This document shows positions 41,773 to 52,094 of a DNA stretch of 64,000 nucleotides, one piece after another. The stretch lies in assembly GCF_005222915.1 (NCBI RefSeq), contig NZ_STFX01000038.1:1-64000 (forward strand). The letters run 5' to 3'. The stretch is from Rhizobium sp. FKL33. GTDB taxonomy: Bacteria > Pseudomonadota > Alphaproteobacteria > Rhizobiales > Rhizobiaceae. Every line of letters starts with the position of its first letter. The first letter of the stretch is position 1. The notes below the pieces were generated by a model. That model saw only the letters and a list, made by a program, of their open reading frames with translations. It made no database searches and was not told the origin of the DNA. Both the position numbers and the translations under genes were made by a program.

Positions 41773-43386
41773 GTGATCAGCACGGGCATGTATCTCACCA
41801 GGCTTCTGGAAGCCTATGGCGTCGACACGGTGTTCGGCATTCCGGGCGTGCATACGGTGGAGCTCTATCGCGGCCTCGCCGGCAGTTCGATCCGCCACAT
41901 CACCCCGCGCCATGAACAGGGCGCCGGTTTCATGGCCGATGGTTACGCCCGCGTTTCGGGCAAGCCGGGCGTCTGCTTCATCATCACCGGCCCTGGTATG
42001 ACCAATATCGTCACCGCCATGGGCCAGGCCTATGGCGATTCCATTCCGATGCTGGTGATCTCCACCGTCAACAGCCATGGCCGCATGGGCTCGGGCGAAG
42101 GCTGGCTGCATGAATTGCCGGACCAGCGGGCCCTTGTCGAAAACGTCGCCGCCTTCAGCTACACCGTCAACCGCCCCGAGGAGCTCGCGCCTGCGCTCGC
42201 CCGCGCCTTCGCCGTCTTCGACAGCGCCCGCCCCCGCCCCGTGCATATCGAACTGCCGATCAATGTCATGCTGGCCTCCGCCGAACATCTGACGGTTCCC
42301 CGCCAGATCGCTCGTCTCAGCCGGCCGGAGGCGAAATCCGATGACATCGCCGCAGCCGCAGAACTTCTGAATGGCGCCAAAAGCCCTGTCATCCTCGTCG
42401 GCGGCGGGGCGGTGCGTGCGGCCGACGAGGTCCGCTCGCTCGCCGAAATGCTCGACGCCCCCGTGGTCATGACCACCAACGCCCGCGGCCTTCTCCCCGT
42501 CGGCCATCCTCTCGCCGTGTCGCTGTCGGCGAGCTACTCCGCCACGCGGCAGATGATCGAGGCCTCAGACGTGGCGCTCGCCATCGGCACCGAATTCGGC
42601 CCAACCGATTATGACATGTATGAAGACGGCTTCTTCACCATTCCGGGCCGCCTGATCCGCATCGACATCGACCCGACCCAGATCATGCGCACCATCCTGC
42701 CCGAAATCGGCATCGTCGCCGACAGCGCCGAGGCCGCCGGACACCTTGCCGCCCTCATCGAGCCGGCGTCGCGCAACGGCTCGGCCCGCGCCGCCCATAT
42801 CGCGACCAATCCCAACCAGGATCTCTCGCCGCAGATGCTGGGCGATCTCAAGATCCTGGAGACGATCCGCGACCGGGTTCCCGACGCCATCTTCGTCGGC
42901 GACTCCACCCAGCTCGTCTATGCCGGCAATCTCGGCTACGCCTCGGCCGCGACCGGCTCCTGGTTCAACTCCGCCACCGGTTACGGCACGCTCGGCTACG
43001 GCCTGCCCGCCGCGATCGGGGCCAAGCGCGCCGCGCCCGAACGGCCGGTCATCGCGCTTGCGGGCGACGGCGGCGTGCAGTTCGCCATCGCCGAACTGGC
43101 CTCCGCCATGGAAGCGCGTCTTCCGGTGACATTGCTGCTCTACGACAACAAGGGCTATGGCGAGATCAAATCCTATATGGTGTCGCAGAACATCCCGCCG
43201 CTCGGCGTCGACTTGTTCACGCCAGATTTCCTGGCGCTCGGCCAGGCCTATGGCTGGGAAACCACACGCGCCGAGACGCTGGACGACCTCTTCGACCTCG
43301 TCGAAGCGGCCGCCAAGAACACCGAGCCGACGCTCGTGCTGTTCGGCCCGGACGTGCGGGATCAGGCGGTGAAGGCGGGTTCTTGA
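41773..43386 (+). CDS. ThDP-dependent enzyme, probable 5-guanidino-2-oxopentanoate decarboxylase
   Basis: The 537-aa protein has the three-domain acetolactate-synthase fold. The Pyr domain has HITPRHEQGAGFMADGYARVSGKPGVCFI, with the catalytic Glu in RHEQGA. The central domain follows, and the PP domain has LAGDGGVQFAIAELASAMEARLPVTLLLYDNKGYGEI with the GDG...N diphosphate motif. Adjacent agmatinase-family and polyamine-transport genes support an AruI-like role: decarboxylating 2-ketoarginine to 4-guanidinobutyraldehyde. Acetolactate synthase proper is unlikely because no small subunit is present. The GTG start has AGGGAGCG upstream. Confidence 0.78.
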   Translation: MISTGMYLTRLLEAYGVDTVFGIPGVHTVELYRGLAGSSIRHITPRHEQGAGFMADGYARVSGKPGVCFIITGPGMTNIVTAMGQAYGDSIPMLVISTVNSHGRMGSGEGWLHELPDQRALVENVAAFSYTVNRPEELAPALARAFAVFDSARPRPVHIELPINVMLASAEHLTVPRQIARLSRPEAKSDDIAAAAELLNGAKSPVILVGGGAVRAADEVRSLAEMLDAPVVMTTNARGLLPVGHPLAVSLSASYSATRQMIEASDVALAIGTEFGPTDYDMYEDGFFTIPGRLIRIDIDPTQIMRTILPEIGIVADSAEAAGHLAALIEPASRNGSARAAHIATNPNQDLSPQMLGDLKILETIRDRVPDAIFVGDSTQLVYAGNLGYASAATGSWFNSATGYGTLGYGLPAAIGAKRAAPERPVIALAGDGGVQFAIAELASAMEARLPVTLLLYDNKGYGEIKSYMVSQNIPPLGVDLFTPDFLALGQAYGWETTRAETLDDLFDLVEAAAKNTEPTLVLFGPDVRDQAVKAGS

Positions 43387-43427
43387 TGCTGCCGGTCTAG
43401 GCATGACGAGGTCGAATACCCCGCAGT

Positions 43428-43522
43428 CGTCATCCTCGGGCTTGTCCCGAGGATCTGCTGAGCAAGCGAGGAAACGCAAGTTCATCCGCTTGCGGATCCT
43501 CGGGACAAGCCCGAGGATGACG
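43428..43522. repeat. 95-bp perfect-arm palindromic repeat
   Basis: A 28-base arm at 43428-43455 (CGTCATCCTCGGGCTTGTCC, then CGAGGATC) is repeated in perfect inverse at 43495-43522. The inner segment also contains GCAAGCG/CGCTTGC. It fills the gap between the ThDP enzyme and agmatinase-family genes. It looks like a rhizobial intergenic palindromic element different from the RIME-like copies. Confidence 0.75.
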
Positions 43523-43623
43523 TCGTGCAAAAGGTTTCGCCCCTGAAAATATGATGAGCCAAACCCGAAAAGGGTCGGCGCGTTTGCGAGGGGCGAACAG
43601 ATTTCATGACAAGGAAGAACACC

Positions 43624-44574
43624 ATGACCCAGTTCAACCAACCCCTCGGCGGCAATGAGATGCCGCGCTTCGGCGGCCCCTCGACCATGATGCGCCTGCC
43701 GACGCAGCCGACAGCGGAAGGCCTCGACGTCTGCTTCGTCGGCATTCCGCTTGATATCGGCGCGTCCAACCGCTCCGGCACGCGGCTAGGGCCCCGCCAG
43801 ATCCGCCAGGAAAGCTGCATGATCCGGCCGTACAACATGGCGACCGGCGCGGCCCCCTTCGACAGTCTGCAGGTGGCCGATATCGGCGATGTCGCGATCA
43901 ACACCTTCGACCTCAAGAAGACGGTGGACATCATTACCGCAGCCTATGACGAGATCCTCAGTCATGACTGCATCCCGCTGACGCTGGGCGGCGATCATAC
44001 GCTGACCTATCCAATCCTCCGCGCCATCGCCAAGAAGCATGGCCCCGTGGCGCTGATCCATATCGACGCCCATGCCGACATCAATGACGAGATGTTCGGC
44101 GAGAAGATCGCCCATGGCACGCCCTTCCGCCGCGCCTATGACGACGGCCTGTTGATCAACGACAAGGTCTTCCAGATCGGCCTGCGCGGATCGGGCTATT
44201 CGCCTGACGATTTCAACTGGGGCCGCTCCAAGGGCTGGACGGTGGTGCAGGCCGAGGACTGCTGGGGCAAATCCATGACGCCGCTGATGGCCGACATCAG
44301 GGCCAAGATCGGCGACGCGCCCGTTTATTTCACCTATGACATCGACAGTCTCGACCCAGCTTTCGCGCCGGGCACCGGCACAGTCGAGGTCGGCGGGCTC
44401 ACCACCTGGCAGGCGCTGGAAATCGTCCGCGGCGCGGCCGGCCTCAACATCGTCGGCGGCGATCTGGTCGAAGTCTCCCCGCCTTTCGACCCCTCGGGCA
44501 ACACCGCGCTGATCGGCGCCAATATCCTCTATGAAATGCTCTGCGTTCTGCCGGGCGTGAAAAGGATAGTCTGA
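43624..44574 (+). CDS. Agmatinase / guanidinobutyrase (ureohydrolase family)
   Basis: The 316-aa manganese ureohydrolase has all metal motifs: LGGDHTLTYP (about 120), HIDAHADIND (about 143), and DIDSLDPAFAPGTGTVEVGG (about 240). It hydrolyses a guanidino substrate to urea and an amine or amino acid. With a 2-ketoarginine decarboxylase-like enzyme just upstream, 4-guanidinobutyrate (GbuA-like) is as likely a substrate as agmatine. ATG at 43624 has AAGGAAG in front; the in-frame ATG at 43606 does not. Confidence 0.88.
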   Translation: MTQFNQPLGGNEMPRFGGPSTMMRLPTQPTAEGLDVCFVGIPLDIGASNRSGTRLGPRQIRQESCMIRPYNMATGAAPFDSLQVADIGDVAINTFDLKKTVDIITAAYDEILSHDCIPLTLGGDHTLTYPILRAIAKKHGPVALIHIDAHADINDEMFGEKIAHGTPFRRAYDDGLLINDKVFQIGLRGSGYSPDDFNWGRSKGWTVVQAEDCWGKSMTPLMADIRAKIGDAPVYFTYDIDSLDPAFAPGTGTVEVGGLTTWQALEIVRGAAGLNIVGGDLVEVSPPFDPSGNTALIGANILYEMLCVLPGVKRIV

Positions 44575-45248
44575 TGTCTGCTGCCCAGAACCGCGAACAG
44601 ACTGTCCGCACGCTGATCGCGGCGCTGGATGATTATCTTGACCGTTTCAGTGGTGGGGGCGTGGCGGACGTCCGCGCCGGCATCACTCGTTTCCGCGACG
44701 GGCCGCTGCGGGAGAAAGCGCCAAACCGGATTGCGGCTGTCGAACACGTCGACGCGGCGCTCGGCTGGATGGCCGCCAACGGAGAGGCGCTGCTTGCCGG
44801 CGCCATCCGCGCCGCCATGCCCTATCTCGACTGGCGCGCCTATGATCCCTATCCGCGCGAGATCATCGGCGAGACCTACGCCACCAATCACTGCGCGACG
44901 ATCCTGATCGGCGAACATGGGCTGATCCAGGCGGAGGATTTCGATCTCGGTCTGTTCGGCTTTGGCGCAAACATTCTCTACCGCGACCACAAACACGCCG
45001 CGCCGGAACTCTACGCCCCCTTCACCGGCCCGAACGGCTGGCGTTTCAGGCCCGGCGACCCGCTTGATTGGCGGCCGGCGCATGAGCCCGTCTGGAACGA
45101 AGCCTGGGCTCCGCACGCTTTTCGTTCCGGGGATGTTCCGTTTCTCTGCGTCTATGGCTGGACGAAGGATGTGAACATCCCGGCGGAAATGATCCTTTGC
45201 GACGATTGGGCCGCGATCGAAGCGGAAAACCCGCCTCTATCCGCCTGA
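44574..45248 (+). CDS. DMSP-lyase-like cupin protein
   Basis: The 224-aa protein has an N-terminal helical part and a C-terminal cupin (about 95-215). The metal motif is RDHKHAAPELYAPFTGPNGW (His-x-His and Glu), and a later His is in WAPHAFRSGDVPFLCVYGWT. This arrangement is that of the dimethylsulfoniopropionate-lyase-like (DLL) cupin superfamily (DddL/DddQ type). Its start overlaps the agmatinase-family stop (TGATG), so the two are tightly coupled. A role in guanidino or amine metabolism is therefore at least as likely as DMSP cleavage. Confidence 0.65.
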   Translation: MSAAQNREQTVRTLIAALDDYLDRFSGGGVADVRAGITRFRDGPLREKAPNRIAAVEHVDAALGWMAANGEALLAGAIRAAMPYLDWRAYDPYPREIIGETYATNHCATILIGEHGLIQAEDFDLGLFGFGANILYRDHKHAAPELYAPFTGPNGWRFRPGDPLDWRPAHEPVWNEAWAPHAFRSGDVPFLCVYGWTKDVNIPAEMILCDDWAAIEAENPPLSA

Positions 45249-45359
45249 AAGAGGCGGAAACGTCTCGGTGAATTTGCTTTTGGCAAGCGGGAATTGCCGC
45301 TTGCTTTCCCCCGCTGCATTGCACAAACTCTTGTTCAAACAAGGGGAACCACCGCGCAT

Positions 45360-48300
45360 ATGTCGATCAAGGCCAGCATCTATCATCTCACGCATTACAC
45401 ATACGACAATCCAGTTGTCCTGAGCCCGCAGATCATCCGTCTCAAACCGGCGGCGCATTCCAAGACCAAGGTGCTCAGCCATTCGCTGAAAGTCACGCCG
45501 TCCAATCATTTCGTCAATCTGCAGCAGGATCCCTACGGCAACTACCTCGCTCGTTTCGTCTTTCCCGAGCCGGTGACGGAACTGAAGATCGAAGTCGACC
45601 TCGTCGCCGATATGACGGTCTACAATCCCTTCGACTTCTTCGTGGAGGAGTCGGCGCAGAGCTGGCCGTTCGAATACTCCGAGGACCTCGTCGAGGACCT
45701 GTCGATCTACCGCAAGCCAGAACCGACCGGCCCGCTACTCGAAGCCTTCTTGAAGACGCTCGATCGAACCGAGGGCCAGCACACGGTCGACATGGTCGTG
45801 GCGCTGAACGCGCGCCTGCAGCAGGAAATCGGCTATGTCATCCGCATGGAGCCCGGTGTTCAGGAGCCGGATGAAACGCTGAAAACGAAGAAAGGCTCCT
45901 GCCGCGACACCGGCTGGCTGCTGGTGCAGATCCTGAGGCATCTCGGTTTCGCCGCCCGCTTCGTCTCCGGCTATCTGATCCAGCTTGCGCCCGACCTCAA
46001 GGCGCTCGACGGCCCCTCGGGCACCGAAGTCGATTTCACCGATCTCCACGCCTGGTGCGAAGTCTATATTCCCGGCGCCGGCTGGGTCGGCCTTGACCCG
46101 ACCTCGGGGCTTCTGACCGGCGAGAGCCATATCCCGCTCGCCGCGACCCCGCATTACAAGAACGCCGCGCCGATCACCGGCGGCTATTTCGGCAAGGCGG
46201 AGACGGAATTCGCCTTTGACATGACCGTGACGCGCGTTTCCGAACATCCGCGCATCACCAAGCCTTTCCCGCAGGACAGCTGGGAGAAGCTCGATGAACT
46301 CGGCGAGGAGGTCGACGCCTATCTCAAGGCCGAGGACGTCCGCTTGACCATGGGCGGCGAGCCGACTTTCGTCTCCATCGACGACTTCCAGTCGGAGGAG
46401 TGGAACACAGGCGCCGTCGGCCCTATGAAGCGCGGACTTGCCGACACGCTGATCCGCCGTCTGCGCGACCGTTTCGCCCCCGGCGGCTTCCTGCATTACG
46501 GCCAGGGAAAATGGTATCCCGGCGAAAGCCTGCCGCGCTGGACCTTCTCGCTCTACTGGCGCCGCGACGGGCTGCCGATCTGGAACAATCCCGATCTCAT
46601 CGCCATCGAGACGCGCGATCACAAGGTGACGCATGAGGATGCGGGACGCCTCCTGCAGGCCATCGCCGTCGAACTCGACATCAAGACCGACAATGTCATG
46701 CCGGCCTATGAGGACCCGGCCGAATGGATCGTCCGCGAGGCCAATCTGCCGGAGAATGTCGACCCCTCCAATTCCAAGCTCAAGGATCCCGAAGAGCGCA
46801 ACCGCATCGCCAAGGTGTTCGCCAACGACCTGACGACGCCGGCCGGCTATGTGCTGCCCGTGCAGGCCTGGCAGGCGCGTGTTTCGGGCCGCACCTGGGT
46901 GTCGGAGCAATGGCGCACGCGCCGCGGCCGCATCTATCTCATTCCGGGCGACAGTCCCGTCGGCTTCCGGCTGCCGCTCAATTCGCTGCCCTATATTTCG
47001 CCCTCCTGGTATCCCTATATCAATCCTGCCGATCCGATGATCGAGAAGCCGCCGCTGCCGGATTTCTCGACCGAAAAGGGTCGCGTGATGCCGGAACATT
47101 CCTTTCAGCGCGACATCGCCCAGCGCAACCAGCCCATGGGCCAGTCCTATGAGGAGATCGGCGGCCGCGTGCGCACCGCGATTTCCGTGGAAGTGCGCGA
47201 TGGACGAGTTTGCGTCTTCATGCCGCCGACGGCGACGCTCGAGGAATATCTCGACCTCATCGCCTCGGCCGAGCGCGCCGCCGCCGCCCTCAAGCTGCCC
47301 ATCCATATCGAGGGCTACAGCCCGCCGCATGACGAACGGCTGAACGTCATTCGCGTCGCGCCCGATCCGGGCGTGATCGAGGTCAACATCCATCCTGCCT
47401 CCAGCTGGAAGGATTGCGTCGACATCACCTCGGCGGTCTACGAGGAGGCTCGACTCTGCCGCCTCGGCGCGGAGAAGTTCATGATCGACGGCCGCCACAC
47501 CGGCACCGGCGGCGGCAACCATGTCGTGGTCGGCGGCTCCACGCCGTTCGACAGCCCCTTCCTGCGCAGGCCGGACCTGCTCAAGAGCATCGTGCTCTAT
47601 TGGCAGCGCCATCCGTCATTGTCCTATCTGTTCTCGGGCCTGTTCATCGGCCCGACCAGCCAGGCGCCGCGCATCGACGAAGCCCGCCATGACGGGCTCT
47701 ATGAACTCGAGATTGCGCTTGCCCAGGTGCCCATCCCCGGCAAGGGCGCGCCGCCCCTGCCCTGGCTGGTCGACCGCCTGTTCCGCAATCTGCTGGTCGA
47801 CTCCACCGGCAACACCCACCGCTCGGAAATCTGCATCGACAAACTCTTCTCGCCGGACGGGCCGACGGGTCGTTTGGGGCTTGTGGAGTTCCGCGGCTTC
47901 GAAATGCCGCCGGAAGCGCGCATGTCGCTCGCCCAGCAATTGCTGATCCGCGCGCTGATCGCCCGCTTCTGGAAGGCGCCGCTGGAGGGAAGCTTCACCC
48001 GCTGGGGCACGGCGCTGCATGACCGCTTCATGCTGCCGCATTTCGTCTGGGCCGATTTCATGGATGTGCTGGCCGATCTTCGCCAACACGGCTTCGACTT
48101 CCGTCCCGAATGGTTCGAAGCGCAGCTGGAATTCAGGTTCCCCTTCTATGGCGAGGTGTCCTACGAAGGCGCGCGGCTCGAATTGCGCCAGGCGCTCGAA
48201 CCCTGGCACGTGACCGGCGAAACCGGCGCGGTGGGCGGCACAGCCCGCTTCGTCGATTCCTCCGTCGAACGTCTGCAGGTGAAGCTCGACAACGCCAATC

Positions 48301-48686
48301 CCGGTCGCTTCACCGTCGCCTGCAACGGCAGGCCGGTGCCGCTGACCCAGACCCATGCCGGCGGCCCCGCCGTGGCGGGCGTGCGCTTCAAGGCCTGGCA
48401 GCCGGCTGCCGGCATCCATCCGGTTCTGCCGGTCAATACGCCGCTAACCTTTGACATCTATGATCAATGGACGGGAAAGGCAGTGGGCGGCTGCATTTAT
48501 CATGTTGCCCATCCAGGTGGGCGGAACTATGAGACCTTTCCCGTCAACGGATATGAAGCGCAGGCCCGGCGGCTGGCGCGCTTCGAGCCCTGGGGACATA
48601 CGGCCGGTCGCTATCAGCTCTGGCCGGAGCACCCCCATCCCGAGTTCCCGTTGACGCTGGATCTCAGAAGGCCGCCAGGAGTCTGA
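45360..48686 (+). CDS. Large transglutaminase-like protein with DUF2126 C-terminus
   Basis: The 1108-aa protein has a bacterial transglutaminase N-domain (residues about 1-100) and a transglutaminase-like cysteine-protease core. The triad Cys is in [20 protein letters not shown] (about 183), the His in [12 protein letters not shown] and the Asp in LDPTSG. A long DUF2126 region (about 320-1105) includes [30 protein letters not shown] and [14 protein letters not shown]. It is the first gene of a conserved trio with a circularly permuted ATP-grasp protein and a second transglutaminase. Such trios have been proposed to build or trim a peptide-like compound; no product is known. ATG at 45360 follows AAGGGGA. 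Confidence 0.9.
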   Translation: MSIKASIYHLTHYTYDNPVVLSPQIIRLKPAAHSKTKVLSHSLKVTPSNHFVNLQQDPYGNYLARFVFPEPVTELKIEVDLVADMTVYNPFDFFVEESAQSWPFEYSEDLVEDLSIYRKPEPTGPLLEAFLKTLDRTEGQHTVDMVVALNARLQQEIGYVIRMEPGVQEPDETLKTKKGSCRDTGWLLVQILRHLGFAARFVSGYLIQLAPDLKALDGPSGTEVDFTDLHAWCEVYIPGAGWVGLDPTSGLLTGESHIPLAATPHYKNAAPITGGYFGKAETEFAFDMTVTRVSEHPRITKPFPQDSWEKLDELGEEVDAYLKAEDVRLTMGGEPTFVSIDDFQSEEWNTGAVGPMKRGLADTLIRRLRDRFAPGGFLHYGQGKWYPGESLPRWTFSLYWRRDGLPIWNNPDLIAIETRDHKVTHEDAGRLLQAIAVELDIKTDNVMPAYEDPAEWIVREANLPENVDPSNSKLKDPEERNRIAKVFANDLTTPAGYVLPVQAWQARVSGRTWVSEQWRTRRGRIYLIPGDSPVGFRLPLNSLPYISPSWYPYINPADPMIEKPPLPDFSTEKGRVMPEHSFQRDIAQRNQPMGQSYEEIGGRVRTAISVEVRDGRVCVFMPPTATLEEYLDLIASAERAAAALKLPIHIEGYSPPHDERLNVIRVAPDPGVIEVNIHPASSWKDCVDITSAVYEEARLCRLGAEKFMIDGRHTGTGGGNHVVVGGSTPFDSPFLRRPDLLKSIVLYWQRHPSLSYLFSGLFIGPTSQAPRIDEARHDGLYELEIALAQVPIPGKGAPPLPWLVDRLFRNLLVDSTGNTHRSEICIDKLFSPDGPTGRLGLVEFRGFEMPPEARMSLAQQLLIRALIARFWKAPLEGSFTRWGTALHDRFMLPHFVWADFMDVLADLRQHGFDFRPEWFEAQLEFRFPFYGEVSYEGARLELRQALEPWHVTGETGAVGGTARFVDSSVERLQVKLDNANPGRFTVACNGRPVPLTQTHAGGPAVAGVRFKAWQPAAGIHPVLPVNTPLTFDIYDQWTGKAVGGCIYHVAHPGGRNYETFPVNGYEAQARRLARFEPWGHTAGRYQLWPEHPHPEFPLTLDLRRPPGV

Positions 48687-48687
48687 A

Positions 48688-51093
48688 TTGGCAGCAATTG
48701 AAGCGAACGGCAGGAAGGACGACGAGGCTTTGGCGAACAGCAGTTTCGACTATAAGCCGATCGCCGGCGCGCCGGACGAAATGCTCGGGCCGGACGGCAA
48801 GGTCCGCCCGGTCTGGCGGCATTTCGTCGACTCGCTCGGCCGAATGCCGGAAACGGAACTGGAGCGGCGTCTCGACAAGGCCGACCGCTATCTGCGCGAC
48901 GCAGGCGTCTTCTATCGCGCCTATGGCGGCGCGCCGAACGCCGAACGCTCCTGGCCGCTTAGCCATGTTCCCGTGCTGGTCGACGCCCGCGAATGGGAAA
49001 ACCTGGCCGAGGGCCTCGTTCAGCGCGCCGAACTGCTCGAACGCATCGCCGCCGACATCTATTCCGACAACAGGCTGGTGCAGGAAGGCTTCCTGCCGCC
49101 AGGCCTTATCGCCGGCAATCCCGAATTCCTCCGGCCGATGGTGGGGGTGAAGCCGGTCAGCGGCCATTTCCTGCATTTCGTCGCCTTTGAAATCGGCCGC
49201 GGCCCCGACGGCAACTGGTGGGTTCTCGCCGACCGCACGCAAGCCCCATCAGGCGCGGGCTTCGCGCTCGAAAACCGCGTCGCCACCACCCGCGCCTTTT
49301 CCGACATCTATGCCGAAACCCATGTCCATCGCCTTGCCTCTTTCTTCGGAGCGTTCCGAGATGAGTTGCAGAGCTACAAGAAAAACGCCGACGACCGCAT
49401 CGCCATCCTGACGCCGGGTCCGGCCAACGAAACCTATTTCGAACATTCCTACATCGCCCGCTATCTCGGCTTCATGCTCCTCGAAGGCGAGGACCTGACC
49501 GTGGTCGACGGCCAGGTCATGGTGCGCACCGTCGCCGGCCTCAAGCCGGTCAGCGTGCTGTGGCGCCGCCTCGACGCCAGCTACGCCGATCCCTTGGAAT
49601 TGAACCAGCAATCGCAGATCGGCACGCCGGGCCTGACCCAGGCGCTGCGCGCCGAGACCGTGACGATCGTCAATGCGCTGGGCGCAGGCCTGCTCGAAAC
49701 CCGCGCCTTCCTCGCCTTCATGCCGGCCATCTGTCGCCGACTCCTGAACGAGGATCTCAAGCTGCCGTCGATCGCCACCTGGTGGTGCGGACAGAAAAAA
49801 GAGCGCGAACATGTCGCGCGCAATCTCGACAAGATGGTGATCGGCCCCGCTTATTCCCGCCTGCCCTTTTTCGACGACGCCGGCGAATCCAAGCCGGGCC
49901 GCGCGCTACGGGAAAAAGACCCGGAAATCCTGAAAACGCTCGCCGAGCGCGGCGGCCGCCTGGTCGGACAGGAAATCGTCAAACTGTCGACCACACCCGC
50001 CTTCGTCGACGGCAAGCTCGCGCCGCGTCCGATGAGTCTGCGCGTCTTCGCCGCCCGCACCCGCGACGGCTGGACCATCATGCCCGGCGGCTTCGCCCGC
50101 ATCGGCGCCGGCGACGACGTCTCGGCCATCGCCATGCAGAAGGGCGGCTCGGTCGCCGATGTCTGGATCGTCTCCGACAAGCCGGTGAAATGGTCGACGC
50201 TGCTGCCGTCTGAAGAAAACTTCACCCGCAACATGCCCGGCAGCCTGCCGAGCCGCGCCGCCGACAATCTGTTCTGGCTCGGCCGCTATATCGAGCGGGC
50301 GGAAGGCGCGCTGCGCATCCTGCGCGCCTGGCACGGCCGCTTCGCCGAATATGCCGACCGGAAGCAGCCTCTGCTCGCCAATGTCTCCGACTATCTGGCG
50401 GCGCTCGACATCGACACCGAAGAGGTGGTGCCCGAAAGCCTGCTGATGAACATTTCGAGCGCGCTCTATTCGGCCTCGAACATCCGCGACCGCTTCTCGC
50501 CCGATGGCTGGCTGGCGCTCAACGACCTCTCCAAGACCGCGCGCGAATTCCGCGAGAAGATCCAACCCGGCGACGACGCCACCAGCGCCATGACCGTGCT
50601 CTTGCGCAAGCTCGCGGGCTTCGCCGGTCTGGTGCATGAAAACATGTATCGTTTCACCGGCTGGCGATTCCTGTCGATCGGACGCTATCTCGAACGCGGC
50701 CTTCACATGTCCAGGCTGCTCGGCCATCTCTCCGGGCCGAATGCGCCCGATGGCGCGCTCGATATGCTGATCGAGATCGGCGACAGCGTCATGACCCATC
50801 GCCGCCGCTACAATGTCGCCACCGCCCGCCTGACCGTCACCGATCTCCTGGCGCTCGATCCGCTCAATCCGCGTTCGGTCCTTTACCAGCTCAACGAGAT
50901 CAAGACCGAAGTGGAGCAGTTGCCGAACGCCATCATCAACGGCCAGATGTCGCCGGTGCATCGCGAGGCGCTCAGGCTCTATTCGACGCTGGCGTTGATG
51001 ACGCCGGAAGGCATGTCGGTCGATGTCTACGCCCGTCTCGAACGGGAGATGGAAACCTTCTCCGATCTCCTCACCCGCACCTATATCGGCTAG
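48688..51093 (+). CDS. Circularly permuted ATP-grasp / alpha-E fusion protein
   Basis: The 801-aa protein starts at TTG, one base after the upstream stop, with AGGAG at proper distance. Residues about 60-470 form a circularly permuted ATP-grasp domain (RIAADIYSDNRLVQEGFLPPGLIAGNPEFLRP, LTPGPANETYFEHSYIARYLGFMLLEGEDL, WWCGQKKEREHV, VGQEIVKLSTTP). Residues about 495-795 form the helical alpha-E domain (LPSRAADNLFWLGRYIERAEGALRILRA, ENMYRFTGWRFLSIGRYLERGLHM). In many bacteria these are separate genes; here they are fused. A peptide-ligase-like role is inferred from the ATP-grasp fold. Confidence 0.9.
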   Translation: MAAIEANGRKDDEALANSSFDYKPIAGAPDEMLGPDGKVRPVWRHFVDSLGRMPETELERRLDKADRYLRDAGVFYRAYGGAPNAERSWPLSHVPVLVDAREWENLAEGLVQRAELLERIAADIYSDNRLVQEGFLPPGLIAGNPEFLRPMVGVKPVSGHFLHFVAFEIGRGPDGNWWVLADRTQAPSGAGFALENRVATTRAFSDIYAETHVHRLASFFGAFRDELQSYKKNADDRIAILTPGPANETYFEHSYIARYLGFMLLEGEDLTVVDGQVMVRTVAGLKPVSVLWRRLDASYADPLELNQQSQIGTPGLTQALRAETVTIVNALGAGLLETRAFLAFMPAICRRLLNEDLKLPSIATWWCGQKKEREHVARNLDKMVIGPAYSRLPFFDDAGESKPGRALREKDPEILKTLAERGGRLVGQEIVKLSTTPAFVDGKLAPRPMSLRVFAARTRDGWTIMPGGFARIGAGDDVSAIAMQKGGSVADVWIVSDKPVKWSTLLPSEENFTRNMPGSLPSRAADNLFWLGRYIERAEGALRILRAWHGRFAEYADRKQPLLANVSDYLAALDIDTEEVVPESLLMNISSALYSASNIRDRFSPDGWLALNDLSKTAREFREKIQPGDDATSAMTVLLRKLAGFAGLVHENMYRFTGWRFLSIGRYLERGLHMSRLLGHLSGPNAPDGALDMLIEIGDSVMTHRRRYNVATARLTVTDLLALDPLNPRSVLYQLNEIKTEVEQLPNAIINGQMSPVHREALRLYSTLALMTPEGMSVDVYARLEREMETFSDLLTRTYIG

Positions 51094-51101
51094 GCTCCGC
51101 C

Positions 51102-51983
51102 ATGCTTTACGACATCTCGATGAAGATCGGCTATCTCTACGAGGTCCCGGCCAGCGGCGCCCGCCATATGGTGCGCGTGCTGCCGCTGACGCTCGGGCCG
51201 GGCCAGCGGCTGATCGCCGGCACGATCAGCTTCGATCCGCCGCCAGAGGAACGCTCCGACTTCGTCGACTTCTTCAAGAACCCGGCGGTCGCCGTGAGCT
51301 TCCGCCGGCCTCACGAGAAGATGGAGATCCGGCTCCAGGCCCGCGTCCAGGTCGAGAACCCGTCGCCGCAGGCCGATTTCTCGCCGACCGTCGCCAAGCT
51401 CGGGGCCGAAATCGCCGATTGCTGGTCGGTCGAGGCGGAATCGCCGCATCATTTCGTCAGCGACAGCCCGCGCCTCGGCCCCGCGCCGGAGATCGCCGCT
51501 TGGGCCAAGACGATCGTCAAGCAGGACATGTCGATCCGCGAAGCGGCCACCGCGCTCTGCAGCCGCATTTACCGCGAATTCAAATATCTGCCCGGCGCCA
51601 CCAAGGTCGACACGCCCGCCAAGGAAGCCTTCAAACTCAAGAAGGGCGTCTGCCAGGATTTCGCCCATGTGATGATCGTCGCGCTCCGCTCGCTCGGCAT
51701 CCCCGCCGGCTATGTCAGCGGCTTTCTGCGCACCATTCCGCCGCCGGGCAAGGAGAGGCTGGAGGGCGCGGACGCCATGCATGCCTGGGTTCGCGTCTGG
51801 TGCGGCCGCGCCACGGGCTGGATGGAATGGGACCCCACCAACGACATCATGGCCGGTTCGGACCATATCCGCGTCGGCTTCGGCCGCGATTACGCCGATG
51901 TCGCCCCCGTTATCGGCGTGCTCAAGAGCTATGGCAGCCACACCACGACGCAAGCCGTCGACGTTGTTCCGGTCAAGCTTTAA
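51102..51983 (+). CDS. Transglutaminase-like family protein
   Basis: The 293-aa protein has the bacterial transglutaminase N-domain (about 1-120) and a core with triad Cys in KKGVCQDFAHVMIVALRSLGIPAGYVSG (about 185), His in DAMHAWVRVW and Asp in EWDPTND. It begins eight bases after the ATP-grasp/alpha-E gene and completes the trio. Members probably act as peptidases or transamidases on the ATP-grasp product, but no substrate is established. Confidence 0.9.
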   Translation: MLYDISMKIGYLYEVPASGARHMVRVLPLTLGPGQRLIAGTISFDPPPEERSDFVDFFKNPAVAVSFRRPHEKMEIRLQARVQVENPSPQADFSPTVAKLGAEIADCWSVEAESPHHFVSDSPRLGPAPEIAAWAKTIVKQDMSIREAATALCSRIYREFKYLPGATKVDTPAKEAFKLKKGVCQDFAHVMIVALRSLGIPAGYVSGFLRTIPPPGKERLEGADAMHAWVRVWCGRATGWMEWDPTNDIMAGSDHIRVGFGRDYADVAPVIGVLKSYGSHTTTQAVDVVPVKL

Positions 51984-52094
51984 CCCACTGTAAACACCGG
52001 TAAAATTTGCATTAAATTCGCGTATGCGCGGAAACCGGACTACAATATTTCGCTGTTAACTTTTGCGTCGTGACCACTCCATGACGAGAGTAGC

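Noticed and set aside
41773-43386. Acetolactate synthase large subunit for branched-chain amino acids
   Set aside because: No regulatory small subunit or ilvC neighbours; the context is guanidino/polyamine metabolism.
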